IMG/VR virus record: IMGVR_UViG_3300046167_000114
Location: 1-53,829 of that record
Reading direction: 5' to 3' (one strand)
Length of the DNA stretch: 53,829 bases
Source of the DNA: a virus
The position numbers were made by a program, and so were the translations under genes. Position 1 is the first letter of the stretch. Each line of letters starts with the position of its first letter. Positions 44,436 through 53,730 of this stretch are shown piece after piece. The notes beneath the pieces are model-generated. The model did no database searches and had not been told where the DNA came from. It worked only from the letters and a program-made list of their open reading frames with translations.

Positions 44436-47288
44436 TTACTTCTTTTTCTTCTTCATTAAGCCGCCTTCGGCTCTTTTGTTAGGATTATTGTCTTGTGCAG
44501 TGCCGCCTGATGGACGCCTAGAAGGCCTAATAGATGTCTTAGGTGCAGTACTACCTTTTCTAGTTGCTTTACCCTCTTTAGCAAGCCTTTCTGCAAAAGA
44601 AGATCTATCATCTTGTTTGCTACCACTTGCAGTCGTTGCTTTAGCAGGTTTATGATCAACTAAACTCTTCTTTGCCTTCGTTCCTGTGCCACCTGTACGT
44701 CTTGCACCATGAAAGCTATCACTTAATGATGGCCCTTCATAGCTATCATCAATCTGATCTCCTGCCCATGTATCTAAGAAATTAACTACGCCATCATTAT
44801 TCATGTCATTAAGAATACCGCCGCCGCCTAATACACCGCCACCGCCTAGAATACCCTGACCTTCATCTTTTCCGCGTCTAGTTACACCATCAAATAGCTT
44901 TTGTATCTTAGCTTTTTGTGCATCATCATCTGTTGCTCTGTAGCGTTTTTCTAGCTCTCTAGCTACTGCAAAACCTGTGGCACGTTTACCTATTTGTGCT
45001 ATAAGTCCTACAGGACCAGCAAAAGTACTAAGACCAGCAAAAGCTTTGTTTATCTTTGGGCTACCTAAATTAGTAGCTAACTCAAAAAGCTCTACATCTT
45101 CATAGTCTTCAAATTGTTTTGCTGCTTTATTAACGTTCTCTAACTCTCGACTGGCTTTATTTTGCTCTTCATTTGCTCTGATGTTAGTGGACTCACCTGT
45201 TTCAGGGTTTTGCACAGTTATCTCTGGGGAAGGGTTGTAACTGTCAGATGTAGTATACCCTGCGTCAATCATAGCTTGGGCTGCTGCATCTGGTTTTCCA
45301 TCAACAAAGCGCAAGGAAAATGCCGCCCCTGTTTTTGGGTCACGATATTCTCTATACTCGATATTGTCAGCCATAAAGTTTGTTTCAAATATAGAAGAAA
45401 CGTCAGGTATAGCAGGTGTAGTTACGTCTCCACCCTCATTGTAGCCTTTTAAGTACCCTCCATCCTTCATATTTACCATAGGCTGATCTTCTGCGACTGT
45501 CTGTAGCTCAGAGATGTCAAACGGGAAGTCTTCATCCTCTGGCTCAACCATTTCCATGCCCTCTGGTGGTATTGGCTCACCACCGATACGACCATTGGCT
45601 TCCATATCAGCAAAGCCTTCTTTGGCTTGTGTACGTAGGTCTTCAAAGAATTTAACACCATAAAAGCGTACAACGTCAGCAGGTACAACATACTCGCCTT
45701 CACTTAGTTGTGCAGGTATATCATCACGTACCTCTTCGGGTAGTGAACCTGTAGGTACTTCATTACCTGATACAGGATCTACATCTTCTACTGAGCCACC
45801 AAGCGCAAAGGCCATTTGAGTCTGTTCTTCCATAGCCATTCCACCTTCGTTAAAATTCGCTTTAACACCTGTGACTTTATTCTCAAACTCAAATTGAGGA
45901 TCGTCAGGTGTTGTCTTTTTTGCCTTTTTAGCAAATACTAATGGGCCTACTTGCATTACTTGCTCAGCAGAAACAACAGGCATACCATCAGCTTTATCAT
46001 AGAAGTATGAAGCTCTATAAGGATTCATACCTACCTGTACCCACTCAGGATCATCAAACAGATTTTCTACTGTTTTATAAACCTCTTCTGGGTCCATATT
46101 CTGCCACTCACCCTGCATTCTAGCAATAGTAGTTTTTGCTGAACCTGTAGCAATCTTTGAAGCTGCTAAGGGGTTAGAGGTGAAGCTTACATTATTAAGC
46201 ACAGCAGACTGTCCATAACCTACGGTTTTACCATCTTTTACAGAGCCATCATGTAAAGATACAACCCAAGTGTCTGAATTATTATAAGCAGGTATATCTA
46301 ACCTAGAAGAAATAGGTGTACCATCTTTAATACTCTTATTTACTCCTAAAACACCCTTCTTTGTTTTCCTTGGGTCTGTAGCGTGTAAAGACTTTACAAC
46401 CTCTTCTTTTGTTGGAAACTTTGGCATCTCCGTAATAGGCTTGATAGGTTGCCTCTCATCTGATAGCTTTCTAAACTCTTCTGATGTTATTTTACCCTCA
46501 CGAAGATTGGTAGCTGCAGCAGCCATTTCATCGTCTGGCGGTATTCTAAACTTATCTTTTGCGTAGTTTTCTACCTTCCAATCAGCTAGGTCTTTTTCGG
46601 AAAAACCTAAATCATCTACAGCGTCAGATGTAGCGTCTAAAGTAAGTGGTCTAGGCTTTGAGGGTACTACTGTAAAATCGTCACTACCTACTCTGTCTTT
46701 TAATTCAGTATAAACTTGCATTGGCGAAAAAGTTTTATCTCCTGCAGCAATACTATTCTCAGCAGCAACTTTCTGTAACTTTTCAGCAAAACCTTCTCCA
46801 AAAGCAGGTTCGTTCATAAGATCAACAGCAGACTGCGTTACTGTTTTATTATCTAATCCTGCAGGGGTATCTGCAATCATGTTTACTTTTGGTATGCCTG
46901 TTCCGACCTCACCCTTTAACCTAATATTACCACCCATACTGCCAAGTGCATTAGGATCAACCTCAACACGCTTTACAGTCTCTGCAGCCTTTTTAGCACC
47001 AGCCCTTATCGCATTAGCTGCAGCATCACCCAATCCCGGAACAAGCCCTACAAGAGCAGCCCCGCCTAGTGCACCCGCGAGAAAGTAATTAGGATCTTCT
47101 TTGTTTAATTCATCATATACTTCTTTAGCTGCCATAGCATCACCAATTACAGGTGTAGCTGATGCAATAAAAGTAGCAGCGTCTCTAAAGGATAAGTCAG
47201 TATTGACTTGTGGGGCATCTTCAACAGCTTTAGCAGCCTCTGCTGCCCAGCCTAGTGCCTCATCAGTCTGCTTACTTACTAAATCCAT
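44436..47288 (-). CDS. Large polyvalent virion-associated protein
   Basis: 950 aa and intact, between portal and scaffold. The N-terminal region has Ala-rich helices with hydrophobic stretches (AGALGGAALVGLVPGLGDA). The middle (about 340-455: GYGQSAVLNNVSFTSNPLAA and VGMNPYRASYFYDKADGMPV) resembles domains of large polyvalent phage proteins. A segment LSEGEYVVPADVVRFYG recurs in marine phages. Short GG motifs (FNEGGMA, YNEGGD, RAEGGLMKKKKK) punctuate the C-terminal half. It is likely packaged, perhaps delivered to the host. Function unknown. Confidence 0.5.
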   Translation of the reverse strand: MDLVSKQTDEALGWAAEAAKAVEDAPQVNTDLSFRDAATFIASATPVIGDAMAAKEVYDELNKEDPNYFLAGALGGAALVGLVPGLGDAAANAIRAGAKKAAETVKRVEVDPNALGSMGGNIRLKGEVGTGIPKVNMIADTPAGLDNKTVTQSAVDLMNEPAFGEGFAEKLQKVAAENSIAAGDKTFSPMQVYTELKDRVGSDDFTVVPSKPRPLTLDATSDAVDDLGFSEKDLADWKVENYAKDKFRIPPDDEMAAAATNLREGKITSEEFRKLSDERQPIKPITEMPKFPTKEEVVKSLHATDPRKTKKGVLGVNKSIKDGTPISSRLDIPAYNNSDTWVVSLHDGSVKDGKTVGYGQSAVLNNVSFTSNPLAASKIATGSAKTTIARMQGEWQNMDPEEVYKTVENLFDDPEWVQVGMNPYRASYFYDKADGMPVVSAEQVMQVGPLVFAKKAKKTTPDDPQFEFENKVTGVKANFNEGGMAMEEQTQMAFALGGSVEDVDPVSGNEVPTGSLPEEVRDDIPAQLSEGEYVVPADVVRFYGVKFFEDLRTQAKEGFADMEANGRIGGEPIPPEGMEMVEPEDEDFPFDISELQTVAEDQPMVNMKDGGYLKGYNEGGDVTTPAIPDVSSIFETNFMADNIEYREYRDPKTGAAFSLRFVDGKPDAAAQAMIDAGYTTSDSYNPSPEITVQNPETGESTNIRANEEQNKASRELENVNKAAKQFEDYEDVELFELATNLGSPKINKAFAGLSTFAGPVGLIAQIGKRATGFAVARELEKRYRATDDDAQKAKIQKLFDGVTRRGKDEGQGILGGGGVLGGGGILNDMNNDGVVNFLDTWAGDQIDDSYEGPSLSDSFHGARRTGGTGTKAKKSLVDHKPAKATTASGSKQDDRSSFAERLAKEGKATRKGSTAPKTSIRPSRRPSGGTAQDNNPNKRAEGGLMKKKKK

Positions 47289-47469
47289 TGACTGTCTCCC
47301 TGAGTAGCTTTAATCGTCTAAGCACACTAATTGCACCCTGTGCTCTGTGTACTTCTACAGGTGTATCTGCACTTTCAATGATTCTATGCTGTATAGTGAC
47401 TAGATCATCTATGTGTGCATAAAATTCTTCGATAGCTTGCTTGTTATTTACAAACTGTTTAAGCGACAT
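47272..47469 (-). CDS. Small helical hypothetical protein
   Basis: 65 aa, MSLKQFVNNKQAIEEFYAHI, helical with heptads. It overlaps the portal end by 11 bp and the next gene's start by 17 bp, so it is translated from within the structural operon. The family is familiar as a small gene near portals, but its function is unknown. Confidence 0.5.
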   Translation of the reverse strand: MSLKQFVNNKQAIEEFYAHIDDLVTIQHRIIESADTPVEVHRAQGAISVLRRLKLLRETVNGFSK

Positions 47470-49588
47470 TACCAGTAAACCCTTGTTCATCTGGTGTAGG
47501 GGCTGTTCCTATACCCATCTGTGAACCACCGCCACCAGACGTATCAGCTACGCCCTGTGGGCCTTGTCCTTGAGGTGGAGCACCCTCTGGTGCTGCAACA
47601 CCTTCTGGCCCTGCAGGGGGCTGTGCTGGCTGCTGAAAGCCCTTCAAGATCTCAGCTTGAATAGCCGCATCCTGCATGGAGTTAGTAACCTTGTCTGGGT
47701 CAAGATCCATAGACTTAGCAATCTCACGAATTATGTAGTCCATCTTAGCAAAAGGTGCCAGTACTGGATTCTGTGCAACCTGTAAGAATTGCATCAAACG
47801 CTGTGACCGTACTTCGTTAGCCATCAAGCTTTCTGTACCAGACGCACGTACCTCTAGATCACCCTTTATTGTCTCATCAAAGTCAAACTGCATGTTGAAT
47901 GCAAAGAATGCCTTACCTAGAGGGCGAATCAAGTAGTCATCCACGTTCTTTACTACAGTACGGATAGAGCCGTTGGCAGCAGACATAAGCATACTAATAC
48001 CAGAAGCAGTACGACCCACTCCAGATACGCCTGTCTGACCGTGAGCAAAAGAAGGGAAACCAGTGCTTTCATCTGCTAAAACTCTAGCCTTATCAAATAG
48101 TTGCATGTTTTCTTGTGCTACATTAGGAAACTTGGTGCCAAAGATGCTCTGCCCCATTGCACCCCCCTGACGCCTAAACACTTTTCCAGGGTACACAGAT
48201 AAATCTTGGCCCGGAACCATGTTTGTTTCGTCAACTTCAATGATCAAGTTTCCACTCAAGTGCAGCGTTATCAATAGCCATACGCATAAAGCCATTCATA
48301 AGCGTTTGAGTATCATCCATATTCTCTGCAATACCTACACCAAAGAAGCTGTAGGGGTTATGCTCATATGGGGTAGCATAGTAAGGTATACGTGATGGCT
48401 TGAACGGGTTTAGTACCATACGCAGTACTTCACCATTACAGATCCACACGTTAGCACTTACTTCATCTAAGTCTTTCATAGAAGTAGGTATCTTAATACC
48501 GTGCTCTTCTAAATAGCAGTGTCTACAAAGCCCCAAAACTCTAACACTTCCCAACGCTCAGACTCAGCATGAACCTGATTGTCTTCCATAGTCATTTCCC
48601 AGTGCTTCTGCACATAGTCTGGGCCTTTAGCTACTGCCATATCAATAGCATCATCCATAAAGTATGGGCGTGTCTTGAGGGAGCGTAGCTGTGTACGTGA
48701 CATCTTGTGACGCTCAATAGTGTACTCAGCATCATCCATAGACGTAGCTTCTGGGTCAGGGTAGAAATTCCAGACACTTACGTGGTTGCACTCAGGTACA
48801 GTCTTTATAAGAGGATCATACTCACCTTGATCATTCCAGTTAGGGTACTCTTTATCTACAGCAAATGGGCCTTTCATAACACCCATACCAAGTAGAGCCA
48901 TCTCAAATGCCATAGAGCGTAAATGCAAAGAAGCGCCAGACTCATTTAGCTGGTCATGTATCTTCTTTTCCATTCGTTTAGCTGCAACCATAGCAGGGTG
49001 AAATGTAACAGTGGTAGGCGTTGTGCCATCACCTTCGACAACCTTTTCTGATACGGATGCTAACTTGTCGCTAAGTGGCCCTAAACGTTGCTTTAGATCT
49101 GCTAACGTCTCTCCGGGTTTTAGCTTCTCATTACCGTCAAGTAAGTAGGGCCGTGAAGGCTTGTCTTGTGTTACACTTTTGAGTGCTTCACCAGCGGCTG
49201 CGGCATTAGGGTCAATGTTGATGTGTACTGATTCAGCAACGCCATCTGGTAAAATAGATGGATCTACTGACATAGGAAACTTATTGTTACCAAACAGTAC
49301 GTCAACAATCTGCCCATATGCAGCTAAGGTCTTAGTCTTCGTGACTTTAACGAATACACGAGACTTTTCTGTGTCTGTAAACTTTACATCAGGCCCGTAC
49401 AAACCACGATAGTTGCGGTAAGCACGTAACCATCTATCTTCGTCACTTCTTCGAGCATCTTCTGCTCTGCTAAAGCGTTCATCAACAAAGGATACAATAC
49501 TAGATTTAGCTTCAAAGATGCTATCCTCTGCGTCCTCTGCAGCTACAACTTCATCTGTATCAAAGGTTACTTCGTCAATATCTGCCAT
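47459..49588 (-). CDS. Portal protein, two indels
   Basis: Three frames join into 709 aa. Adding one base between 48515 and 48516 gives VDTAYLEEHGIKIP, and removing one base at 48257 gives DNAALSGNLIIEVDE. The order RNYRGLYGPDV, SVWNFYPDPEATSMDDAEY, YSFFGVGIAENMDDTQTLMN and TASGISMLMSAANGSIRTVV is that of the podovirus portal. The Pro/Gly-rich C-terminus is probably disordered. It forms the packaging vertex. The two indels cancel, so the length stays a multiple of three. Confidence 0.8.
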
Positions 49589-49591
49589 GTT

Positions 49592-51471
49592 TTAGTATCC
49601 AAATGTTGTGTCTTGTGCTTGAAAGCCCTGATTTGGTTTGTCAGGCGTGAAATCCCATATACTTCTACTACGGGGTCTTGTCATAACGCCATAGCGTAGG
49701 GCATCATATAGGTGGTCTTCTGCTTTAGTGTCTACATCCTCTGGGTTCTTTTTATCTAGAGGAATAATAGGTATTTGCGATAGGTGTTAGTACAGTTACT
49801 CATAAAAGCAAGTCTTGGTTTCTCAGTAAACTCATCTACCTGCAGACGCCTATGTATTTCGTTCTTACCAGCTACACGAGAGCCTCTAGATCTATCAGAA
49901 GGACGCCAACGGCAACCCTTCATGTTCATCTGTTCAGCCAGTGATGGCCCAGTATCACCACGGTTATGCCATAAACTAGAATCCAGAACACCATATCGCA
50001 TACCACCATCATTAGCTTCCGCTTCCAGTATCATATCAGCTAAATCAGAAGCTGTAACTTTAGAACAATAAAGCTCCCTGTAGACGATAAGCTGTTCGTC
50101 GGGAGCGACAGTAAACCATAAAACTCCTGTATAACTACCGTAGCCGTAGTCGCAAGCTCTAAACTTAACCCAGTTGTCTGGGATTTCAAAAGGGTCAATG
50201 ACATGAATGGATCTATTAAACTCTGGGAAAGCTGCTCCTTCATTGACATCCCAATTACCCTCTAACAGTTGTTTTCTTTGATGCTCTGGTAAAGACAAAA
50301 GCATAGCTTCGTAGTCACCAGTATCGGCTAGGTATGGGTTGTCAAACAGACTAGCAGGTATAAACCTACGCTTAAACAGAGGTTGACCCTCTTTGCTGTG
50401 ACCTTTAGGGAATGTAATAGTATCCCCTGTTTCTATGTTAGTTGCCCAGAAAGGTTTATTAGATGGTGCAGGGTCAATAAACATCTTTTTAACCCAAGAG
50501 TGCCCGCTGCCACCTGGGTTTGTAGTAGCACGAATGTACAATCCTAAGTCTGTACTATGGGCAGACCTCAAGCGACTTCGCATATAATCAAACGCATAAG
50601 GGGTAGGCCACTGAGTTAGCTCGTCGAATCCGATCCAGTTAAACGCTTGACCTTGGTAACGAGTAACGTCCATATCTTTATCAAGATACGACATCCAGAG
50701 CCTACCGCCTTTCGGAGTAGTCCACTGACTTTTACGCTCAGACCACTTAATGCCCGGAACAGCTTTAGGATAAAGCTCTTGGCTTTTTTGATAAGCTCAC
50801 GTAATTCCTCCGTAGTATGTCGTACAAGTAACCCACTAAAGTTTGGATCATTTAAACCATGTAAAGGGTCAGCAAGCATTGCGTAACTCTTACCACCACC
50901 TGCTGCACCGCCGTATAGTACCTCACGTTCAGATGCGCTTAGAAAGTCTGTCTGAGGGCCGGGATTAGGCTTGAACACTACGTCCTGTGCCGCCTCAACG
51001 TCAAACTCTGCAGGTGCTACTTGTGCAGGTACAGTCTCTTTCGGGGCGATAACTATATTATCACTCTTCTGAGTACGCTCCGATACAGCCTTTTTCGAGC
51101 CTCTCGATTTCGGATAACGCCGTTTCGAGCCGCTTGGCAAGGTTCCGTTTAATTGTAGCAGCTTTTTTACGTCTTCGCTCAATATCTATTCTCTGTCTAA
51201 GACCTGCATGTGATATGCTACGTCCAGTTTGTTTTGTGAGCCAATTAGCTACATCTCTGTAACTATACTGTTGAAGATGCCGCTTTGCAAGCTCTAAGGC
51301 TTCTAACTCAAGCGGTATAGGCTGTAACAAATTTTCATTGTCAGGGTGTATTGAATAACCAAAAGGCGGCTTCTTAGTTAGCTTGGCTATAACGTGCCAC
51401 TCTCTCTCTTTACCGCGTTTTGGTTTAGGTAGCTCCCAATACTCTAAGTCTCTGCTTATGTGCTTTCGGTC
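49592..51471 (-). CDS. terL: Terminase large subunit with N-terminal HTH extension, several indels
   Basis: Reconstructed at 1881 nt (about 626 aa) by removing one A at 51091-51095 and adding one base near 50779 and near 49782. Motifs in order: N-terminal extension (RDLEYWELPKPKRG; SYRDVANWLTKQTGRSISHA, a helix-turn-helix), Walker A GGAAGGGKS, Walker B IGFDEL, coupling motif TTNPGG, and nuclease Asp residues at ACDYGYGS, GVLDSS and EDHLYDALRYG. No normal start codon precedes the frame. With two more missing bases near 51477 and 51466, an ATGA overlapping the terS stop would begin MSKTEKHISRD. This start is inference. Confidence 0.75.
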
Positions 51472-51474
51472 TTA

Positions 51475-51843
51475 CTATTCGTTATTACCTTCTTTTGGTG
51501 GTAGATAAAAGACGCCACCTGTTGAGGTAACATCAACTTTATCTACTTTACCAAGTCCAGCCCGATCAAGCAAGTCTTTAGCGGCACTCATCTTATCTTT
51601 TATCCCAAGCTCTGTAGGGTCAGACAAAGCCTGTACCATAGCCATTGCAGCTTTAGGCGCTGTACGGGCGAAATAAGATCTTGTAGCTTCTCCAATTTCA
51701 TCTTTAAGTGCCTCCACTATAATGCGAGTCGGTGTGCCGTTACTATAACCTGCCAACTTCTTGGCAAGCACAACATCACCACCAGCATCATCGAAGAGTA
51801 CTTCTAGAAACTTTTGTTGGTTTTCTGTGAGGTTTCTTGCCAT
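51475..51843 (-). CDS. terS: Terminase small subunit
   Basis: 122 aa. A helix-turn-helix-like N-terminus (LTENQQKFLEVLFDDAGGDV; AKKLAGYSNGTPTRIIVEAL) and a helical middle fit a DNA-recognition TerS. It is placed directly before terL. It would mark phage DNA for packaging. AAGGACAACTTCAT precedes the ATG. Confidence 0.7.
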   Translation of the reverse strand: MARNLTENQQKFLEVLFDDAGGDVVLAKKLAGYSNGTPTRIIVEALKDEIGEATRSYFARTAPKAAMAMVQALSDPTELGIKDKMSAAKDLLDRAGLGKVDKVDVTSTGGVFYLPPKEGNNE

Positions 51844-51872
51844 ATGAAGTTGTCCTTTATAGATAGGCTTGC

Positions 51873-51900
51873 CTTATAGTTTTATGAAGTTTTACTACAA
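51873..51900 (-). promoter_or_regulatory. Sigma-70-like promoter before terS
   Basis: On the - strand, TTGTAG (51895-51900) and TATAAG (51873-51878) are 16 bp apart, 30 bp before the terS start. It follows a terminator-like hairpin, so the packaging operon may have its own promoter. Confidence 0.45.
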
Positions 51901-51991
51901 AAGCAAGCTTTATTTTTATTTAAGCCTCTGTTAAGACCAGAACCTGTCTGCCTATCTGTATCACCAGATGATACGTGAGTAAAAACTGTAA

Positions 51992-52024
51992 GGCTAAGAA
52001 TAACAGGAATGCTGTTTCTTAACC
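51992..52024 (-). terminator. Terminator-like hairpin after DUF1127 gene
   Basis: An imperfect stem (AACAG with CTGTT, then TAAGA with TCTTA across a 2-nt bulge) and a 5-nt loop start directly after the DUF1127 stop. On the - strand, a T5 run follows about 7 bases later. It could end the right-hand small-gene transcript. GC content is low, so strength is uncertain. Confidence 0.45.
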
Positions 52025-52174
52025 TCACTTATACTCACCGTATACACGGTTGTATATCTCACCACGAGAAATACCTATATCGTGTAGCTCTTTATTAGAC
52101 ATATTCTTTAAAACCCAGTAGTCTGCTCTACGCTGCTGGTGATTTTGAATACGTGTCAGTAAATTCTTAAACAT
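52025..52174 (-). CDS. DUF1127 (YjiS-like) protein
   Basis: 49 aa. The pattern NHQQRRADYWVLKNMSNKEL followed by HDIGISRGEI is the DUF1127 motif (L-x-x-MS-x-x-EL-x-DIG-x-SR-x-EI). Such proteins are common in alphaproteobacteria, where some bind RNA or tune metabolism. A phage copy is uncommon and supports an alphaproteobacterial host. AAGGAGATAGTGC precedes the ATG, and the ribosome site lies in a hairpin (52178-52208). Confidence 0.75.
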   Translation of the reverse strand: MFKNLLTRIQNHQQRRADYWVLKNMSNKELHDIGISRGEIYNRVYGEYK

Positions 52175-52177
52175 TGC

Positions 52178-52208
52178 ACTATCTCCTTATGTTACGTGCG
52201 GAGATAGT
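52178..52208 (-). promoter_or_regulatory. Hairpin enclosing the DUF1127 ribosome site
   Basis: ACTATCTCC (52178-52186) and GGAGATAGT (52200-52208) are perfect 9-bp inverted repeats around a 13-nt loop. On the - strand RNA, the stem includes the GGAGAT ribosome site of the DUF1127 gene, so it could block translation until opened. Confidence 0.5.
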
Positions 52209-52255
52209 TATACTTATATCTTAGCGCTATAGTAGATACATAATGTGCATACCCG

Positions 52256-52615
52256 TTACCCTACAGGCACAAAGGTTTCTGTAACTGTTAATATCGTATC
52301 TATATGCCCAGAACCTGTAGGGGTAACTCTTATTTGATCATTAGGTTGTAGTACTAAATCTATCTGATTGAAGCTTATGTAATCACCCCCACCTAGAGAT
52401 TTAGCACTTAAAAATTTAGAAACATAGTTAGCTGCTGATACATACCAACCTACTTCTACTGTATTAGTAGAACCACCACCATTAACTACATGAATAAAAG
52501 TAATCTCAGCAGTACAGTTTGCAGGACATGTATAGACATTCTCTGTAGTCGTACCTGTATTATGCCCATAAACAGACTTAATACGTGCTGGCTTACCTTG
52601 ATTCACAAAAGACAT
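52256..52615 (-). CDS. Beta-rich virion protein
   Basis: 119 aa, starts MSFVNQGKPARIKSVYGHNT, with alternating strands (AEITFIHVVNGGGSTNTVEV; NDQIRVTPTGSGHIDTILTV). It resembles a small head-decoration or fibre domain. Function not established. Confidence 0.5.
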   Translation of the reverse strand: MSFVNQGKPARIKSVYGHNTGTTTENVYTCPANCTAEITFIHVVNGGGSTNTVEVGWYVSAANYVSKFLSAKSLGGGDYISFNQIDLVLQPNDQIRVTPTGSGHIDTILTVTETFVPVG

Positions 52616-52848
52616 TAAGCTTCTTTCTTAGTTTTTGGCTTAATAGCCTTCTTTACTTTGTTAAATATACCTGATGACTCTGCATCCATACAGATCTGAG
52701 TAACGTTAGGGTCTTTACTTTGCACGTTACCAAAACGATCCTCACCTGCAGCTTGGTTGCCATTAGCATCCCACACCATGCCATCACCATCAATAGTGTA
52801 ACCTGCAGCATTAAGCTGCTTCTTATACTTATCGTAGTACTTAGCCAT
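52615..52848 (-). CDS. Small basic hypothetical protein
   Basis: 77 aa. MAKYYDKYKKQLNAAGYTID and a WDANGNQAAGEDRFGNVQSK turn, with a Lys-rich tail. It sits among the small virion genes at the right end. No family is recognised. Confidence 0.5.
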   Translation of the reverse strand: MAKYYDKYKKQLNAAGYTIDGDGMVWDANGNQAAGEDRFGNVQSKDPNVTQICMDAESSGIFNKVKKAIKPKTKKEA

Positions 52849-53312
52849 TATGATTTACCACGCCTAATAGGGTTCTTTGCTGGATTAGATGCACCACACG
52901 CTAAACCACCGTGCTTAAAACCCTTCTTAGCCATACCACCATACATGTAGCCCATCTTAGCTGCTACCTTTGGTGCTTTTTTCTTTAGTGCTGCCATACC
53001 AGCATTCATGGGTTTTTTCTTACCGACATCACCGCCAGCACTCATATTCAAAGCGTTAGAAATATCATTCAGAGCTTCTTTTGCTTTTTTCTTTTTACCG
53101 GCAGTCAATACAGCCTCAGAATTAGGTGTGTCTCTGTATCCAACATCATACTGTTTAGTTGCACCTCGGATACCTGCCTTTTTTTGTTCTTTCTTAGTCA
53201 TTGGTTTCTTACCCATATCACCACCCTTTGCCATTCCTGTTTTGTGATAACCTGTACCCCCACAATGAGAGCACCCTTTTCCTTTACACTTTGGACACAC
53301 TTTCTTTGCCAT
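52848..53312 (-). CDS. DnaJ-type zinc-finger and GG-motif protein
   Basis: 154 aa. The N-terminus VCPKCKGKGCSHCGGTGYH has two CxxCxGxG units, a single DnaJ-like zinc site. A Lys-rich middle follows, and the C-terminus has YMYGGMAKKGFKHGGLACG. Several marine podoviruses carry similar Lys/Gly-rich small proteins. It may bind DNA or be packaged in the capsid. The zinc finger recalls the polymerase insert. Confidence 0.6.
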   Translation of the reverse strand: MAKKVCPKCKGKGCSHCGGTGYHKTGMAKGGDMGKKPMTKKEQKKAGIRGATKQYDVGYRDTPNSEAVLTAGKKKKAKEALNDISNALNMSAGGDVGKKKPMNAGMAALKKKAPKVAAKMGYMYGGMAKKGFKHGGLACGASNPAKNPIRRGKS

Positions 53313-53596
53313 TACGCATTCCTCTTTCTACCTGATGCTGTCGTTGACCACTTCACTTTTTTAGGGCCAGTCTTTTTAGCAGCTTCTTTCTTACTAATCT
53401 TACTAGCTACAGCTTTAGGTCTACATGCAGGGTAAGGCCTACCTGAGTCTTTACTACCTGAGCGGCCACATTCTTTGCCTGTCTTTACATCTGTCCACTC
53501 TTCACCAAACCACTTACCTAAACCACCCTTAGAGTAACCCCTACGGCTTTGTATTAGGTGGGCAGTCTTACGTGACTTTGTTTTTGCTTGAGCCAC
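53312..53596 (-). CDS. DUF5872 protein
   Basis: 94 aa. The pattern YSKGGLGKWFGEEWTDVKTG, CGRSGSKD and YPACRPKAVASK matches the DUF5872 family of small phage and plant-associated proteins. Very basic, so nucleic-acid binding is plausible. It overlaps the next gene start by one base. Confidence 0.65.
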   Translation of the reverse strand: MAQAKTKSRKTAHLIQSRRGYSKGGLGKWFGEEWTDVKTGKECGRSGSKDSGRPYPACRPKAVASKISKKEAAKKTGPKKVKWSTTASGRKRNA

Positions 53597-53729
53597 TATA
53601 TTTGCCTCCCCTACGTTTGTACTCCTTAACTAACCATGCTGACCCATAAGCGCTAGGCCAAGTTTTAAACTTCTTTTTAGCTGCTGCCTTTACAGACGCA
53701 TAGAGTTTCTTGTTAGTCGGTGTAGCCAT
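53568..53729 (-). CDS. Small basic protein, KxWPSAY type
   Basis: 53 aa, MATPTNKKLYASVKAAAKKK, then TWPSAYGSAWLVKEYKRRGG. The WPSAY...LVKEYKRRGG pattern is common in marine phages near DUF5872 genes, with which it overlaps by 29 bp. Function unknown. Confidence 0.6.
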   Translation of the reverse strand: MATPTNKKLYASVKAAAKKKFKTWPSAYGSAWLVKEYKRRGGKYSGSSKNKVT

Positions 53730-53730
53730 G

